Assembly (NCBI GenBank): GCA_005787865.1
Contig: SXZN01000034.1
Span: forward strand, 1-18,187
Length of the DNA: 18,187 nucleotides
DNA from: Opitutaceae bacterium
GTDB lineage: Bacteria > Verrucomicrobiota > Verrucomicrobiia > Opitutales > Opitutaceae
Reading direction: 5' to 3'
The position numbers and the translations under genes are program-made. Positions 8,751-15,828 of this stretch are shown here, piece by piece; the first letter of the stretch is position 1; every line of letters starts with the position of its first letter. The notes beneath the pieces are model-generated. The model was not told where the DNA came from. It saw only the letters and a list, made by a program, of their open reading frames with translations, and did no database searches.

Positions 8751-8793
8751 ATAATACAAGTGCACGATTAATTATTAACCATCTGTATACAAA
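8751..8793 (-). promoter_or_regulatory. Candidate promoter of the aldolase operon with GntR-like operator
   Basis: An AT-rich stretch in otherwise GC-rich DNA. On the minus strand TTAATA (8773-8778) and TATTAT (8751-8756) lie 16 bases apart and can serve as -35 and -10 elements. Four bases upstream, TCTGTATACAAA (8782-8793) is a near-perfect 12-base palindrome with one mismatch around the perfect core TGTATACA. This resembles operators of GntR-type regulators of the FadR subfamily (TTGTATACAA-like), which often control sugar-acid genes. No GntR gene lies in the window, so the regulator would be elsewhere. The -10/-35 match is modest; the palindrome is the stronger part. Confidence 0.4.
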
Positions 8794-8810
8794 CAAAATT
8801 AGCTTATTTA

Positions 8811-8873
8811 GCGGAGAATCAGCGTATTTTTATGTGAGACAGGGTGGAGGCTGAGAGTGAGTAAAGTGCTCGG
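8811..8873 (-). pseudogene. Copy B: decayed duplicate of the aldolase leader and start
   Basis: This is the second copy of the repeat at 8684..8747, 126 bases upstream on the minus strand. A single-base deletion removes the ATG (GCATGAAAA in copy A, ACATAAAAA here). The residues that would follow in the aligned frame read K-N-T-L-I-L-R and then a stop, against K-S-A-Q-I-L-R-Q in the working gene. Beyond the repeat the resemblance weakens, but GATTAA followed two bases later by ATT occurs at the same 19-base offset in both copies, so the duplication probably reached into the promoter. It is non-coding now. It could be a short tandem duplication of about 126 bases or the stump of a second aldolase gene. 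Confidence 0.55.
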
Positions 8874-8948
8874 GACAGAGCGTTAGCCCGGGATTAACGA
8901 TTGCCTGAACCGGTCGACGAAAGGATGGGCTCAGCGCATTCGCCGCGA

Positions 8949-10235
8949 TCAGTTCTCGGCACGACCGCCGGGGCCAATATTTTTGCGAGAGCGGCTATCA
9001 TGGGAGGCCGCCTGCTTTTTTATTCCCCAAAGTAGCGCGGCGCTGCCCAGCAGGCTCACGGCGGCAAATCCGAAGATCAGGCTTACATCTATCTGTGCAT
9101 CCCTGAGGGCCCCACCGAAATAAATTGTGACCCCGCCGACCATCGTTCCGCACAGATTGAGCACCCCGTAGCCAGTGGCGCGGTAGCGTGGATCAGTCAC
9201 CTGGCAGAGGATCGGCATCATGTTACTATCGGTGAATGCGCGGGCAAAGCCATAGATCACCAGTCCAAGGATCGCCACGGGCAAGAGGTTGGAGTTGCTC
9301 GCGAGCAGAACCCCAGGTGCCGCGCAACAGAGGCCGATCAAGGGAACATAAATACGTCCGTTAGAATTAGTGCGAAACCAGCGGTCGGCCCAAGCCCCCC
9401 CGACGATTACTCCGCACAGTGCGGCGGCCTGCAGATAACCGGTGGAGGAGAGGCCAGCGACACCCTGAGAGAGCTTGAAATGTTCGTTTAGATAGGTCGG
9501 CATCCACCCCATTATAGCCCAGCCGGCTAGGCCAAGCAGACCCCAGTAACCGAGGGCGAGGATGAACGAGCGGTGCCTAAAGAGGCTGACAAACGCCGGC
9601 CACAGGCTGATTTTGGGCAGGGCCCCCTCGGCCGTTTGGATGTCGTCCCGAGAGCGTTCCCGCGGCGCATCGCGCAGCAACAGGGCTACAACCAGACTGT
9701 ATCCGATACCAACTAGGCCAAAGATGGTAAAGGAATGTTCCCAGCCATATCGGTCTGCAATCAATCCGCCGAGACCGCCAAGACCGGCCCCAACCATGAT
9801 GCCGCTCATGTGTAATCCTTCCGCCTTAGAGCGGGTGTCACCACGATGATAATCCGTGATGAGCGCCAAGGCCGCAGGGATATAGCAAGCCTCCGTTATT
9901 CCCATAAGGATACGCGTCATCAAAAGCTCTTCAAAGGTGGAGGCCTTTCCGGTCAGCCAGGTCACCACGGACCAGCAAAAGAGGCTAATAACAATTACCC
10001 GTGAGCGGCTGTAACGATCGGCCAGAAACCCTGCGAACGGGCTGAGGAGACCATAAGTCCACAGGAAAGCAGCCGTGAGAAGCCCGAACTTTGCCTCGGT
10101 CATCGGGATAGCCTCAACGATCGAGCCGCGCATGGTCGTGATCATAATACGATCGAGGTAATTCAGGCAGCCGATTAGCCAGAGGAGGCCGACGATGAGC
10201 CAAGCGCGGGGGGGTAATTTTGTGGCAATTGTCAT
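8949..10235 (-). CDS. MFS transporter, ACS-like (paralogue of 6578..7825)
   Basis: A 428-residue inner-membrane permease with twelve hydrophobic segments. It has NYLDR at residues 25-29, motif A as GFLADRYSRSR (69-79) and GITEACYIPAA in TM4, placing it with the ACS-type sugar-acid carriers. It is roughly two-thirds identical over the first 155 residues to the transporter at 6578..7825. Its C-terminal tail is longer and basic (ends KNIGPGGRAEN). The NagB-like gene ends 102 bases upstream on the same strand, across a possible stem-loop, so it may be the last gene of the DeoR-led operon or have its own promoter. ATG start at 10233-10235. The substrate may be the sugar processed by the enzymes around the DeoR gene; inferred from position only. 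Confidence 0.9.
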   Translation of the reverse strand: MTIATKLPPRAWLIVGLLWLIGCLNYLDRIMITTMRGSIVEAIPMTEAKFGLLTAAFLWTYGLLSPFAGFLADRYSRSRVIVISLFCWSVVTWLTGKASTFEELLMTRILMGITEACYIPAALALITDYHRGDTRSKAEGLHMSGIMVGAGLGGLGGLIADRYGWEHSFTIFGLVGIGYSLVVALLLRDAPRERSRDDIQTAEGALPKISLWPAFVSLFRHRSFILALGYWGLLGLAGWAIMGWMPTYLNEHFKLSQGVAGLSSTGYLQAAALCGVIVGGAWADRWFRTNSNGRIYVPLIGLCCAAPGVLLASNSNLLPVAILGLVIYGFARAFTDSNMMPILCQVTDPRYRATGYGVLNLCGTMVGGVTIYFGGALRDAQIDVSLIFGFAAVSLLGSAALLWGIKKQAASHDSRSRKNIGPGGRAEN

Positions 10236-10280
10236 GATAAAAATTAGACCGACCCTCGGCGGCAGCGATCCTAATGGTGA

Positions 10281-10319
10281 CCTGCCCCAGTAGGGGTATT
10301 CCTGGTGGAATGGGGCGGG
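10281..10319. other. Nested stem-loop between NagB-like gene and MFS gene
   Basis: CCTGCCCC (10281-10288) can pair with GGGGCGGG (10312-10319) with one mismatch, and inside it ATTCC-tggt-GGAAT (10298-10311) forms a perfect five-pair hairpin. The structure sits in the 102-base gap after the NagB-like stop. It lacks a following T-run on the minus strand, so it is not a standard intrinsic terminator. It may stabilise or attenuate the transcript, or be a chance structure. Confidence 0.35.
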
Positions 10320-10337
10320 CGTCTAGCGAATTAAATT

Positions 10338-11282
10338 TTAGTAGCCCTTATCCCAGCAAGTCTCAATGTTCGCCGCGGCCGTCTCGGACACCCATACATC
10401 GGTGCGGAGGGTTTGCAGAATCGACTCCGGGACGCGCGGGGTGACCGGTCCGTGCAAGACGAGCCGCGTGGTGAGGCGCTGCCAGGAGGCGAAGGAACCA
10501 TCAACCGTGATGGCGTGCATATCGATGCGGTGCTTAGAACCGATCACTTCGGCCGGCCCAATTGTGGCGGCTTTAGGTGGGACGGCGCAGAGATCACCGC
10601 TCATGCCGAAGCAGCCATGGAGGGAATTTTGAGCGATGGTAAAAGGACTGAGCGTGCAGACGCGGGGGCCCATTTTTTTCCATTCCTCAAGCGAGCCGGC
10701 AAATTCTGGCGCGTCCGGTTCAATGAAAGCGAGATGGCCGGTCCAACCGGGACCGCTGTAGCAAATATCAGCGCCGCCCAGATCAGCGAGCATCTTGCCG
10801 TAGTCCTTCACGTTTTTATCCGTAAAGACGCGCACCTGTTTTTCCGCGGGGCGCAGCTTGGGGTCGAGATTGGCCAAAAAGAATTTCTTGAAGCAATGGC
10901 CAAAACCAAATTCCCAAGATTCAGGCGCAATGCGGCCTTGTTCATCCGCATATTCGTCCATGTTGAACGTATGCAGCTTGCGGCAATTGACGCGGCCGCG
11001 ATTGAGCATGGCGGCGAGTTTCGCGTACCCCGGCCAGGGGTTGGGCATAATAGCAACGAATTGCTTATCCGCTTCCATCGCCGTTTTGATCCGGAAATAC
11101 ATATCGGAAATCCAGAGGAATTCCATTTCAGCATCAGGGAACACCGTAATGCGGAAATCAGGATTGGCGTGCTTCGTGATATCTTCGCGTTTAATTTTTC
11201 GCGCGCGGGCAATGGCCCGGGTATCGCGAAAAGGAATGAAGCTCGCTGGGGCGAAGGTGAACTGGCCGGAATTTTTTTTCAT
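10338..11282 (-). CDS. NagB-like sugar-phosphate isomerase/deaminase
   Basis: A 314-residue protein of the glucosamine-6-phosphate isomerase/deaminase family. TFNMDEYAD (residues 105-113) corresponds to the NagB active-site segment, with D109 at the position of catalytic Asp72; PESWEFGFGHCF matches the following helix; SGPGWTGHLAFIEP (176-189) matches the GxGxDGHIAFNEP loop; VPESILQ and VWVSETAA match the C-terminal region. In that loop H183 and E188 keep the NagB His143/Glu148 positions, but the Asp141 position is T181. The protein is also longer than E. coli NagB (266), mainly at the N-terminus. It is cytoplasmic, with ATG start at 11280-11282, and follows the class I aldolase by 42 bases. 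It may isomerise or deaminate a non-standard aminosugar phosphate. The family is certain; the reaction is open. Confidence 0.87.
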   Translation of the reverse strand: MKKNSGQFTFAPASFIPFRDTRAIARARKIKREDITKHANPDFRITVFPDAEMEFLWISDMYFRIKTAMEADKQFVAIMPNPWPGYAKLAAMLNRGRVNCRKLHTFNMDEYADEQGRIAPESWEFGFGHCFKKFFLANLDPKLRPAEKQVRVFTDKNVKDYGKMLADLGGADICYSGPGWTGHLAFIEPDAPEFAGSLEEWKKMGPRVCTLSPFTIAQNSLHGCFGMSGDLCAVPPKAATIGPAEVIGSKHRIDMHAITVDGSFASWQRLTTRLVLHGPVTPRVPESILQTLRTDVWVSETAAANIETCWDKGY

Positions 11283-11324
11283 GGGGATTTTCTTAGGGGA
11301 GGAGCGCGGTTAGAGAGCGCTCAA

Positions 11325-12161
11325 TTAATTGGGGCTGACGATTTTGAACGCCTGATCGACGCTCAGACCTTGATGGACGATGCCCATCAGGGCCTGCGTG
11401 ATCGCTACAGGATTGGCATGCTGGATAATGTTGCGACCGTAGACAATCCCGGAAGCCCCTTGCGCCAGCAGATCGTGCGTGCGCTGTAGAATTTCGCGGT
11501 CACCGACTTTACCACCACCGCGAACGAGTACCGGCACGCTGCCGGCGGCCGCGATCACTTGGTGATAGAGTTGCACGTTATCCGTGGGATCCGCCTTGAT
11601 GATATCGGCCCCGAGTTCAGCGGCCTGGCGCACAAGCGGAATGATTTTCTTCTCATCGCCATCCACCATGTAACCGCCGGCCTTCTCATTGGCTTGGAAG
11701 ACGAGTGGCTCCACCATCATCGGCATACCGTAGCGTTCGCAGGCGGGTTTTAGGCGGAGAATATTTTCTACGCATTGCTCGCCTACCTCCGGTTCGCCGG
11801 GGATTTGGAAAAGATTAACGCACATACAGGCCGCATCGAGGCGCAGAGCCTGCTCAACGGGATCGGCGATCATTTGACTGTAAAGGCGGCGCGGTAATTT
11901 TTTGCCATAGACATTAGCCACATCGAGTCGGAGGACCAAGGAAGGCTTCAGTCGCCCCGGGAGGGATTGCAGGTGGTGCGCTTGGCCGACGGTTAGTTGG
12001 ATCGCATCAGGATTAGCTTGGACCACGGTGCGCACCGCGGCGCCAATATCTTCGATGCCGGTGAGAAAACCAAATTCATTAAAAAATCCATGATCGATCG
12101 CTACGTCGAAGCAGCGGCGCGATACGGGATGAAAGAGACGATTGAGGCGGAAAGAATTCAT
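11325..12161 (-). CDS. Class I aldolase, DhnA/FbaB (DeoC-LacD) type
   Basis: A 278-residue TIM-barrel aldolase that forms a Schiff base with its substrate. VAIDHGFF (residues 20-27) is the family's N-terminal signature; ADIIKADPT has the Schiff-base lysine K189; VLVRGGGK (211-218) and GIVYGRNIIQ (238-247) form the phosphate-binding end of the barrel. Relatives include archaeal-type fructose-bisphosphate aldolase, the LsrF thiolase and aminodideoxyheptulosonate synthase, so it most likely cleaves or condenses a phosphorylated keto sugar. It lies between the NagB-like gene (42 bases) and the class III aminotransferase (27 bases) in one minus-strand operon. ATG start at 12159-12161. Its natural substrate would be a phosphate made by the FGGY kinase encoded divergently, an inference from context. 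Confidence 0.9.
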   Translation of the reverse strand: MNSFRLNRLFHPVSRRCFDVAIDHGFFNEFGFLTGIEDIGAAVRTVVQANPDAIQLTVGQAHHLQSLPGRLKPSLVLRLDVANVYGKKLPRRLYSQMIADPVEQALRLDAACMCVNLFQIPGEPEVGEQCVENILRLKPACERYGMPMMVEPLVFQANEKAGGYMVDGDEKKIIPLVRQAAELGADIIKADPTDNVQLYHQVIAAAGSVPVLVRGGGKVGDREILQRTHDLLAQGASGIVYGRNIIQHANPVAITQALMGIVHQGLSVDQAFKIVSPN

Positions 12162-12188
12162 GTGAAATATAATAAATGCTGCTCAGTT

Positions 12189-13580
12189 TTATTTATAACC
12201 AAGTTCTTGCGCAGTTTCGCCGATCGCTTCGTCGATGAGATCCATGCCTTTGAGCAAGGTGGCTTCATCCATAACGATCGGTGGGCTCATCCGTAGAATA
12301 TGGCCAGCGGGAATCCAGGCGAGACCCTTGCGGAAGGCTTTTTGGTAAACGAGCGTACCGGCTTGGTCGAAGGGCTCCTTGGTGGTGCGATCTTTGACGA
12401 GCTCGATGCCCATGAGGCAGCCTTTGGCGCGCACATCACCGATGATTTTATGCTGCTGCTTCATCCGTTCCATCCGCTTGAGGGCGACTTCGCCCAGATG
12501 GGTAGCATGCTCGAGCAATTTTTCCTCTTCGATGACTTTGGTCGAGATGAGCGCCGCGGCGCACGCCATGGGGTTGCCGCCGTAGCTGCTGGAAGCAGAA
12601 ATGCTCTCGAAGCATTCCTTGTATTGTTCGCGCACGGCGACGCAGGTTACCGGGAAGCCGTTGCCGAAGCCTTTGCCCAAAGTGACGATATCGGGCACGA
12701 CGCCCCAGTGTTCCATGGCGAGCCACTTGCCCGTTCGGCCCCAGCTCGTGAGAACTTCATCTGCCATGAGGAGAATCTTGCGCGCATCGCAGAACTTACG
12801 AAGTTTCGGGAAGAAATCATCCGGCGGCATCACCGAGCCACCCCAGCCTTGAATGGGCTCGAGGACGAACCCAGCGACCGCCCCGATCGTGGCCTTGTCC
12901 AGATACTGGCCGTAAAATTCGATGTATTTATCGGTGTAGATGGATCCGTCCGCCTTGGACCAGACGTGGCGGTAAAGGTCCGGCCGCGGGACCATGTGGG
13001 CGCCAGGAGCGCGGGTGGCACCGTAAACATGAGAGCGGATCTGGCCCAGCGAGACCGCCCCGTAGGTTTTGCCGTGGTAATCGTTGAAGCAACTAATCGT
13101 CTCGTGCTTGCCCGTCGCCGCGCGAAGCACGCGAATACCCGCTTCAACGGCCGTGGTGCCGGAGTCGTAGAGCTGAAAGCCATTGAGGTCGCCGGGTAAA
13201 ATCGAAGCCAGCTTCTCCATGAGCTCCGTCTTAATCGGGGTCGTGAAGTCGTGGGCATTCATCAGTTGCGAGGCGGCTTTGGCGACGCCTTCGCTGATCT
13301 TGGGATGACAGTGACCGAGGGTCGTCACGTAGATGCCCGAGGAGAAATCGATGTATTCGTTGCCATCGACATCGCGCAGCACGCAGCCGGCGCCCGATTC
13401 AAAAGATACGGGAAATAATTTTACTTGGCCGCTCAGTCCCTTGAAGTGCTTCGTGCAGCGATCATGCCAGTGCTTGGAGAGCGGTCCCGGGGCGGGCACG
13501 GGCATATGCGGGACGCGCTTAAGATCAACGCGGCCCCAGTTGAGGGTGGAGAAAGATTCAGGCGTGGTGTTATTTTTCAT
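12189..13580 (-). CDS. Class III PLP-dependent aminotransferase
   Basis: A 463-residue cytoplasmic omega-type aminotransferase of the GabT/acetylornithine-aminotransferase fold. Visible motifs: IDFSSGIYVTTLGHCHP near 77-93, the phosphate-binding DSGTTAVEAGIR (139-150), FNDYHGKTYG (165-174), D274 in LMADEVLTSWGRTG for the PLP ring nitrogen, and Schiff-base K303 in TLGKGFGNGFP. Length is normal for the family. It follows the DeoR gene by nine bases and precedes the class I aldolase by 27, so it is the first structural gene of the operon. ATG start at 13578-13580 without Shine-Dalgarno. It could remove the amino group from an amino polyol or amino sugar, using an alpha-keto acid as acceptor. GABA, ornithine or beta-alanine as substrate are alternatives that context makes less likely. 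Confidence 0.93.
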   Translation of the reverse strand: MKNNTTPESFSTLNWGRVDLKRVPHMPVPAPGPLSKHWHDRCTKHFKGLSGQVKLFPVSFESGAGCVLRDVDGNEYIDFSSGIYVTTLGHCHPKISEGVAKAASQLMNAHDFTTPIKTELMEKLASILPGDLNGFQLYDSGTTAVEAGIRVLRAATGKHETISCFNDYHGKTYGAVSLGQIRSHVYGATRAPGAHMVPRPDLYRHVWSKADGSIYTDKYIEFYGQYLDKATIGAVAGFVLEPIQGWGGSVMPPDDFFPKLRKFCDARKILLMADEVLTSWGRTGKWLAMEHWGVVPDIVTLGKGFGNGFPVTCVAVREQYKECFESISASSSYGGNPMACAAALISTKVIEEEKLLEHATHLGEVALKRMERMKQQHKIIGDVRAKGCLMGIELVKDRTTKEPFDQAGTLVYQKAFRKGLAWIPAGHILRMSPPIVMDEATLLKGMDLIDEAIGETAQELGYK

Positions 13581-13589
13581 GATGATAAA

Positions 13590-14393
13590 TTAAGGTTTAA
13601 CGGTAATTATTTTTGGTCCGAGGCGAGCAAAGCGTTTCAAAATTGCCGCAGGAGCGGCGGTATTCGTGATAAAAAAATCGACATCGGCCAGCGTACCGTT
13701 GCGGGCGAGGGCGGTTTGGCCGATCTTGCTGTGGTCGGCGAGAACACACGATTGGGTCGCGACTCGCCGCATGATTTTGTCGACCCGCGCTAAGCGGAGA
13801 TCCGAATTGTAGATCGCGCCATCCAAGCCGATGCCGTCCGCGCCCTGAAAGGCGAGATCCGCGGCAAAAAGCTCGAGACAGTGCTCGGTCGCCGGGCCAG
13901 TTAAATCAGGGCTGCCCCGACGGATAACACCACCGAGGAGAATGACCTCCACCCCCGGCGCATGTTGCAACTCTGAGGCCACCGCGAGGCTGGGGGTGAT
14001 GACGGTGATGTTGAGGGCATCCTTGAGCAGCACGGCCAGTTCGAGGGTGGTCGTGCCAGTGTCTAAGATGAGTCGTTGGCCTGATTGGACCAATTTGCGC
14101 GCTTCCCGGGCGATCGCTTTTTTTGCCGCCCCATTATTTTCGCGCCGTCCGCGATAATCAAATTCCAGCATCATCCGCTGCGTAAGCACGGCCCCGCCGT
14201 GGGTGCGCTGGATGTGGGCTTGATCTTCGAGCACGGCCAGATCGCGGCGGATGGTCATAGCACTCACATCGAATTCCAGGGCTAAACCAGAAACAGACAC
14301 CCCCGGTCGCTCGGCGAAACGTTCGCGAATCTGAGTCTGGCGAGCAGCGGAGGGCAGATTTTTCAACACAGTGATTTGTCGGCGAATGTTCAT
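13590..14393 (-). CDS. DeoR-family transcriptional repressor
   Basis: A sugar-phosphate-responsive repressor of about 267 residues. The winged helix-turn-helix lies near the N-terminus (LALEFDVSAMTIRRDLAVLE, then THGGAVL), typical of DeoR/GlpR. The DeoRC effector domain follows, with LDTGTTTLELA, the ISOCOT-like GADGIGLDGAIYN and LADHSKIG. I take the ATG at 14391-14393 as start; a TTG three codons upstream (14402) is also in frame, but neither has a Shine-Dalgarno. The gene sits at the divergence of two catabolic operons and reads into the aminotransferase after nine bases, so it probably autoregulates and controls both sides. Its ligand is likely a phosphorylated intermediate made by the FGGY kinase, which follows the usual DeoR pattern but is inferred. 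Confidence 0.93.
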   Translation of the reverse strand: MNIRRQITVLKNLPSAARQTQIRERFAERPGVSVSGLALEFDVSAMTIRRDLAVLEDQAHIQRTHGGAVLTQRMMLEFDYRGRRENNGAAKKAIAREARKLVQSGQRLILDTGTTTLELAVLLKDALNITVITPSLAVASELQHAPGVEVILLGGVIRRGSPDLTGPATEHCLELFAADLAFQGADGIGLDGAIYNSDLRLARVDKIMRRVATQSCVLADHSKIGQTALARNGTLADVDFFITNTAAPAAILKRFARLGPKIITVKP

Positions 14394-14404
14394 AAAAGTC
14401 AAAT

Positions 14405-14452
14405 AAATAGCTAAACGAACATATTATAACATTTACACGTTAGGGGTATTTA
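14405..14452. promoter_or_regulatory. Divergent promoter region with candidate DeoR operator
   Basis: The 79 bases between the DeoR start and the ceramidase-like start are AT-rich. On the minus strand a perfect TATAAT (14423-14428) is a good -10 for the DeoR operon, about 30 bases before its ATG; the -35 is weak. An imperfect inverted repeat flanks it: aaatagctaaacg (14405-14417) and cgttaggggtattt (14438-14451), arms matching as CTAAACG/CGTT-AG and AAATA/TATTT. A repressor bound here would cover the -10, fitting DeoR autorepression. A direct repeat GGTATTTAG / GGATTTAG (14446-14464) lies on the ceramidase side. No convincing plus-strand promoter could be picked. Confidence 0.45.
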
Positions 14453-14472
14453 GCAGGATTTAGGCTCAATTT

Positions 14473-15816
14473 ATGCCAACGCCCCCTTCTGCTGTGACCA
14501 CAACTTTCTGGGCCGGCGCTGCCACCTCGGTGGTAACGCCCCCTGCGAGTGTCTTCTTATTTGGCTATCCGCATGTCCCCCGCGCAAGCACGGGCATTCA
14601 CGATCAGCTCGAGACCTCCGCGCTTTTCCTGCGCCACCACGACGAGAAGGCAATTTTTATCTCCAACGATCTGATCTTTGTCGGCCGGCAGCTCGCCCAA
14701 GAGGTACGTCGCCGCGTCAGCATTAAAACGGGCGTGCCGATGGGCGCCATCGCGATCACTGCGACGCACACTCACTCGGGCCCGGTCATGCTCGACTACT
14801 TAAGCAATAGCGCCGATCCCGTGGTGCCGAAGACTGATCTCAACTACGTCAAATCAGTTGCGGACAGCATGGTGGAAGCGGCTTGTGCGGCGGTCCGTTT
14901 GGCTGTGCCCGCCGAAGCGGGTTTGGCGGTGGCCCGAGCGGAGGGCGTCGGCACCAATCGACATGATCCCGCTGGTCCGGCGGATCCAGACGTCCCGGTG
15001 CTGATGGTCCGGACGGCCAGCGATCACCGACCGTTGGCCTGCATGGTCTCGTATGCGATGCACCCCACCGTCTTGCATGAGGATTCCACGTTAATCAGCG
15101 GCGATTTCCCTTATTTCACCCGAGAATATCTGCGAACGCAGGGCTTGGTGCCGAAGCACGCGACCATTCTCTATCATAATGGCGCCTCGGGTAACCAAAG
15201 CCCACGTCACGTCACGCGCGAGAATACTTTTAAAGAAGCGCAGCGTTTGGGTGAAATTCTCGGCGCCGCCATCGCGCGAGTCATCCCCAGCATTACCTAT
15301 TCGCAAGCGTTGCCCTTAAAGGTGCGCAGTACGCTCGTCGCCCTGCAGTTGCGGGCGCTGCCCACCGTAGCGGCGGCCGAGCTGCGGGCGCAGGAAGTGA
15401 AGGCTAGGTTCGATGGTATGCGCGCGGCTGGGGCGCCACGCACCGCGGTGCGCACGGCCGAGTGTGACTGGTTCGGCGCGGAAGAGGCGGTATCTTTAGC
15501 CCGCGCTAAGGTCGACGGTCGGCTCGAGGTCGCGGCGGCGCGATCTAACCCCGCAGAAATTCAAATCATCCAATTGGGTGAATGGAATTTTGTATTCTGG
15601 CCGGGAGAATTTTTCGTCGAATACGCGCTCGAGATTAAAGCGCTTTGGCCGAAAACATTTGTTGTCACGATGGCGAACGGCGAACTGCAGGGTTATATCG
15701 TGACGCCTGCCGCGGCCGCGTTGGGTGGCTACGAAGCGACCAATGCACTCTTTGGCGCGGAAAATGGTGATCGCTTCGTCAAAGCGACGCTCGCCTTGCT
15801 GGGTGAAAAAAGCTAG
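14473..15816 (+). CDS. Neutral ceramidase-fold putative amide hydrolase (cytoplasmic)
   Basis: A 447-residue protein matching the N-terminal catalytic domain of neutral/alkaline non-lysosomal ceramidases, zinc amidases that cut N-acyl bonds. The zinc site is recognisable against the Pseudomonas enzyme: H99 in ATHTHSGP, H197 in AMHPTVL, E379 in FWPGEFF and Y408 in GELQGYIVTP; S243 in GASGNQSPR occupies the active-site serine region. It lacks both a signal peptide and the C-terminal immunoglobulin-like domain of true ceramidases, which are secreted and about 650-750 residues. It therefore probably acts inside the cell on a small soluble N-acyl or related substrate, not on ceramide. First gene of the plus-strand operon; the FGGY kinase follows after 12 bases. 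ATG start at 14473. The family is secure, the substrate unknown. Confidence 0.85.
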   Translation: MPTPPSAVTTTFWAGAATSVVTPPASVFLFGYPHVPRASTGIHDQLETSALFLRHHDEKAIFISNDLIFVGRQLAQEVRRRVSIKTGVPMGAIAITATHTHSGPVMLDYLSNSADPVVPKTDLNYVKSVADSMVEAACAAVRLAVPAEAGLAVARAEGVGTNRHDPAGPADPDVPVLMVRTASDHRPLACMVSYAMHPTVLHEDSTLISGDFPYFTREYLRTQGLVPKHATILYHNGASGNQSPRHVTRENTFKEAQRLGEILGAAIARVIPSITYSQALPLKVRSTLVALQLRALPTVAAAELRAQEVKARFDGMRAAGAPRTAVRTAECDWFGAEEAVSLARAKVDGRLEVAAARSNPAEIQIIQLGEWNFVFWPGEFFVEYALEIKALWPKTFVVTMANGELQGYIVTPAAAALGGYEATNALFGAENGDRFVKATLALLGEKS

Positions 15817-15828
15817 ACCACGGCCCAC

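Noticed and set aside
8882..8898. Imperfect palindrome gttagcccgggattaac downstream of the MFS gene at 8949
   Set aside because: Two mismatched positions in an eight-base arm, no T-run, and part of it is explained by the weak continuation of the duplicated aldolase promoter.
10413..11489. A long open frame on the plus strand opposite the NagB-like and aldolase genes
   Set aside because: It spans two well-supported minus-strand genes and the gap between them, has no recognisable domain, and its length follows from GC-rich codon use on the other strand.
12300..13199. A 299-codon open frame on the plus strand
   Set aside because: It is antisense to the class III aminotransferase, whose active-site motifs are all in place; the plus-strand peptide shows no family features.
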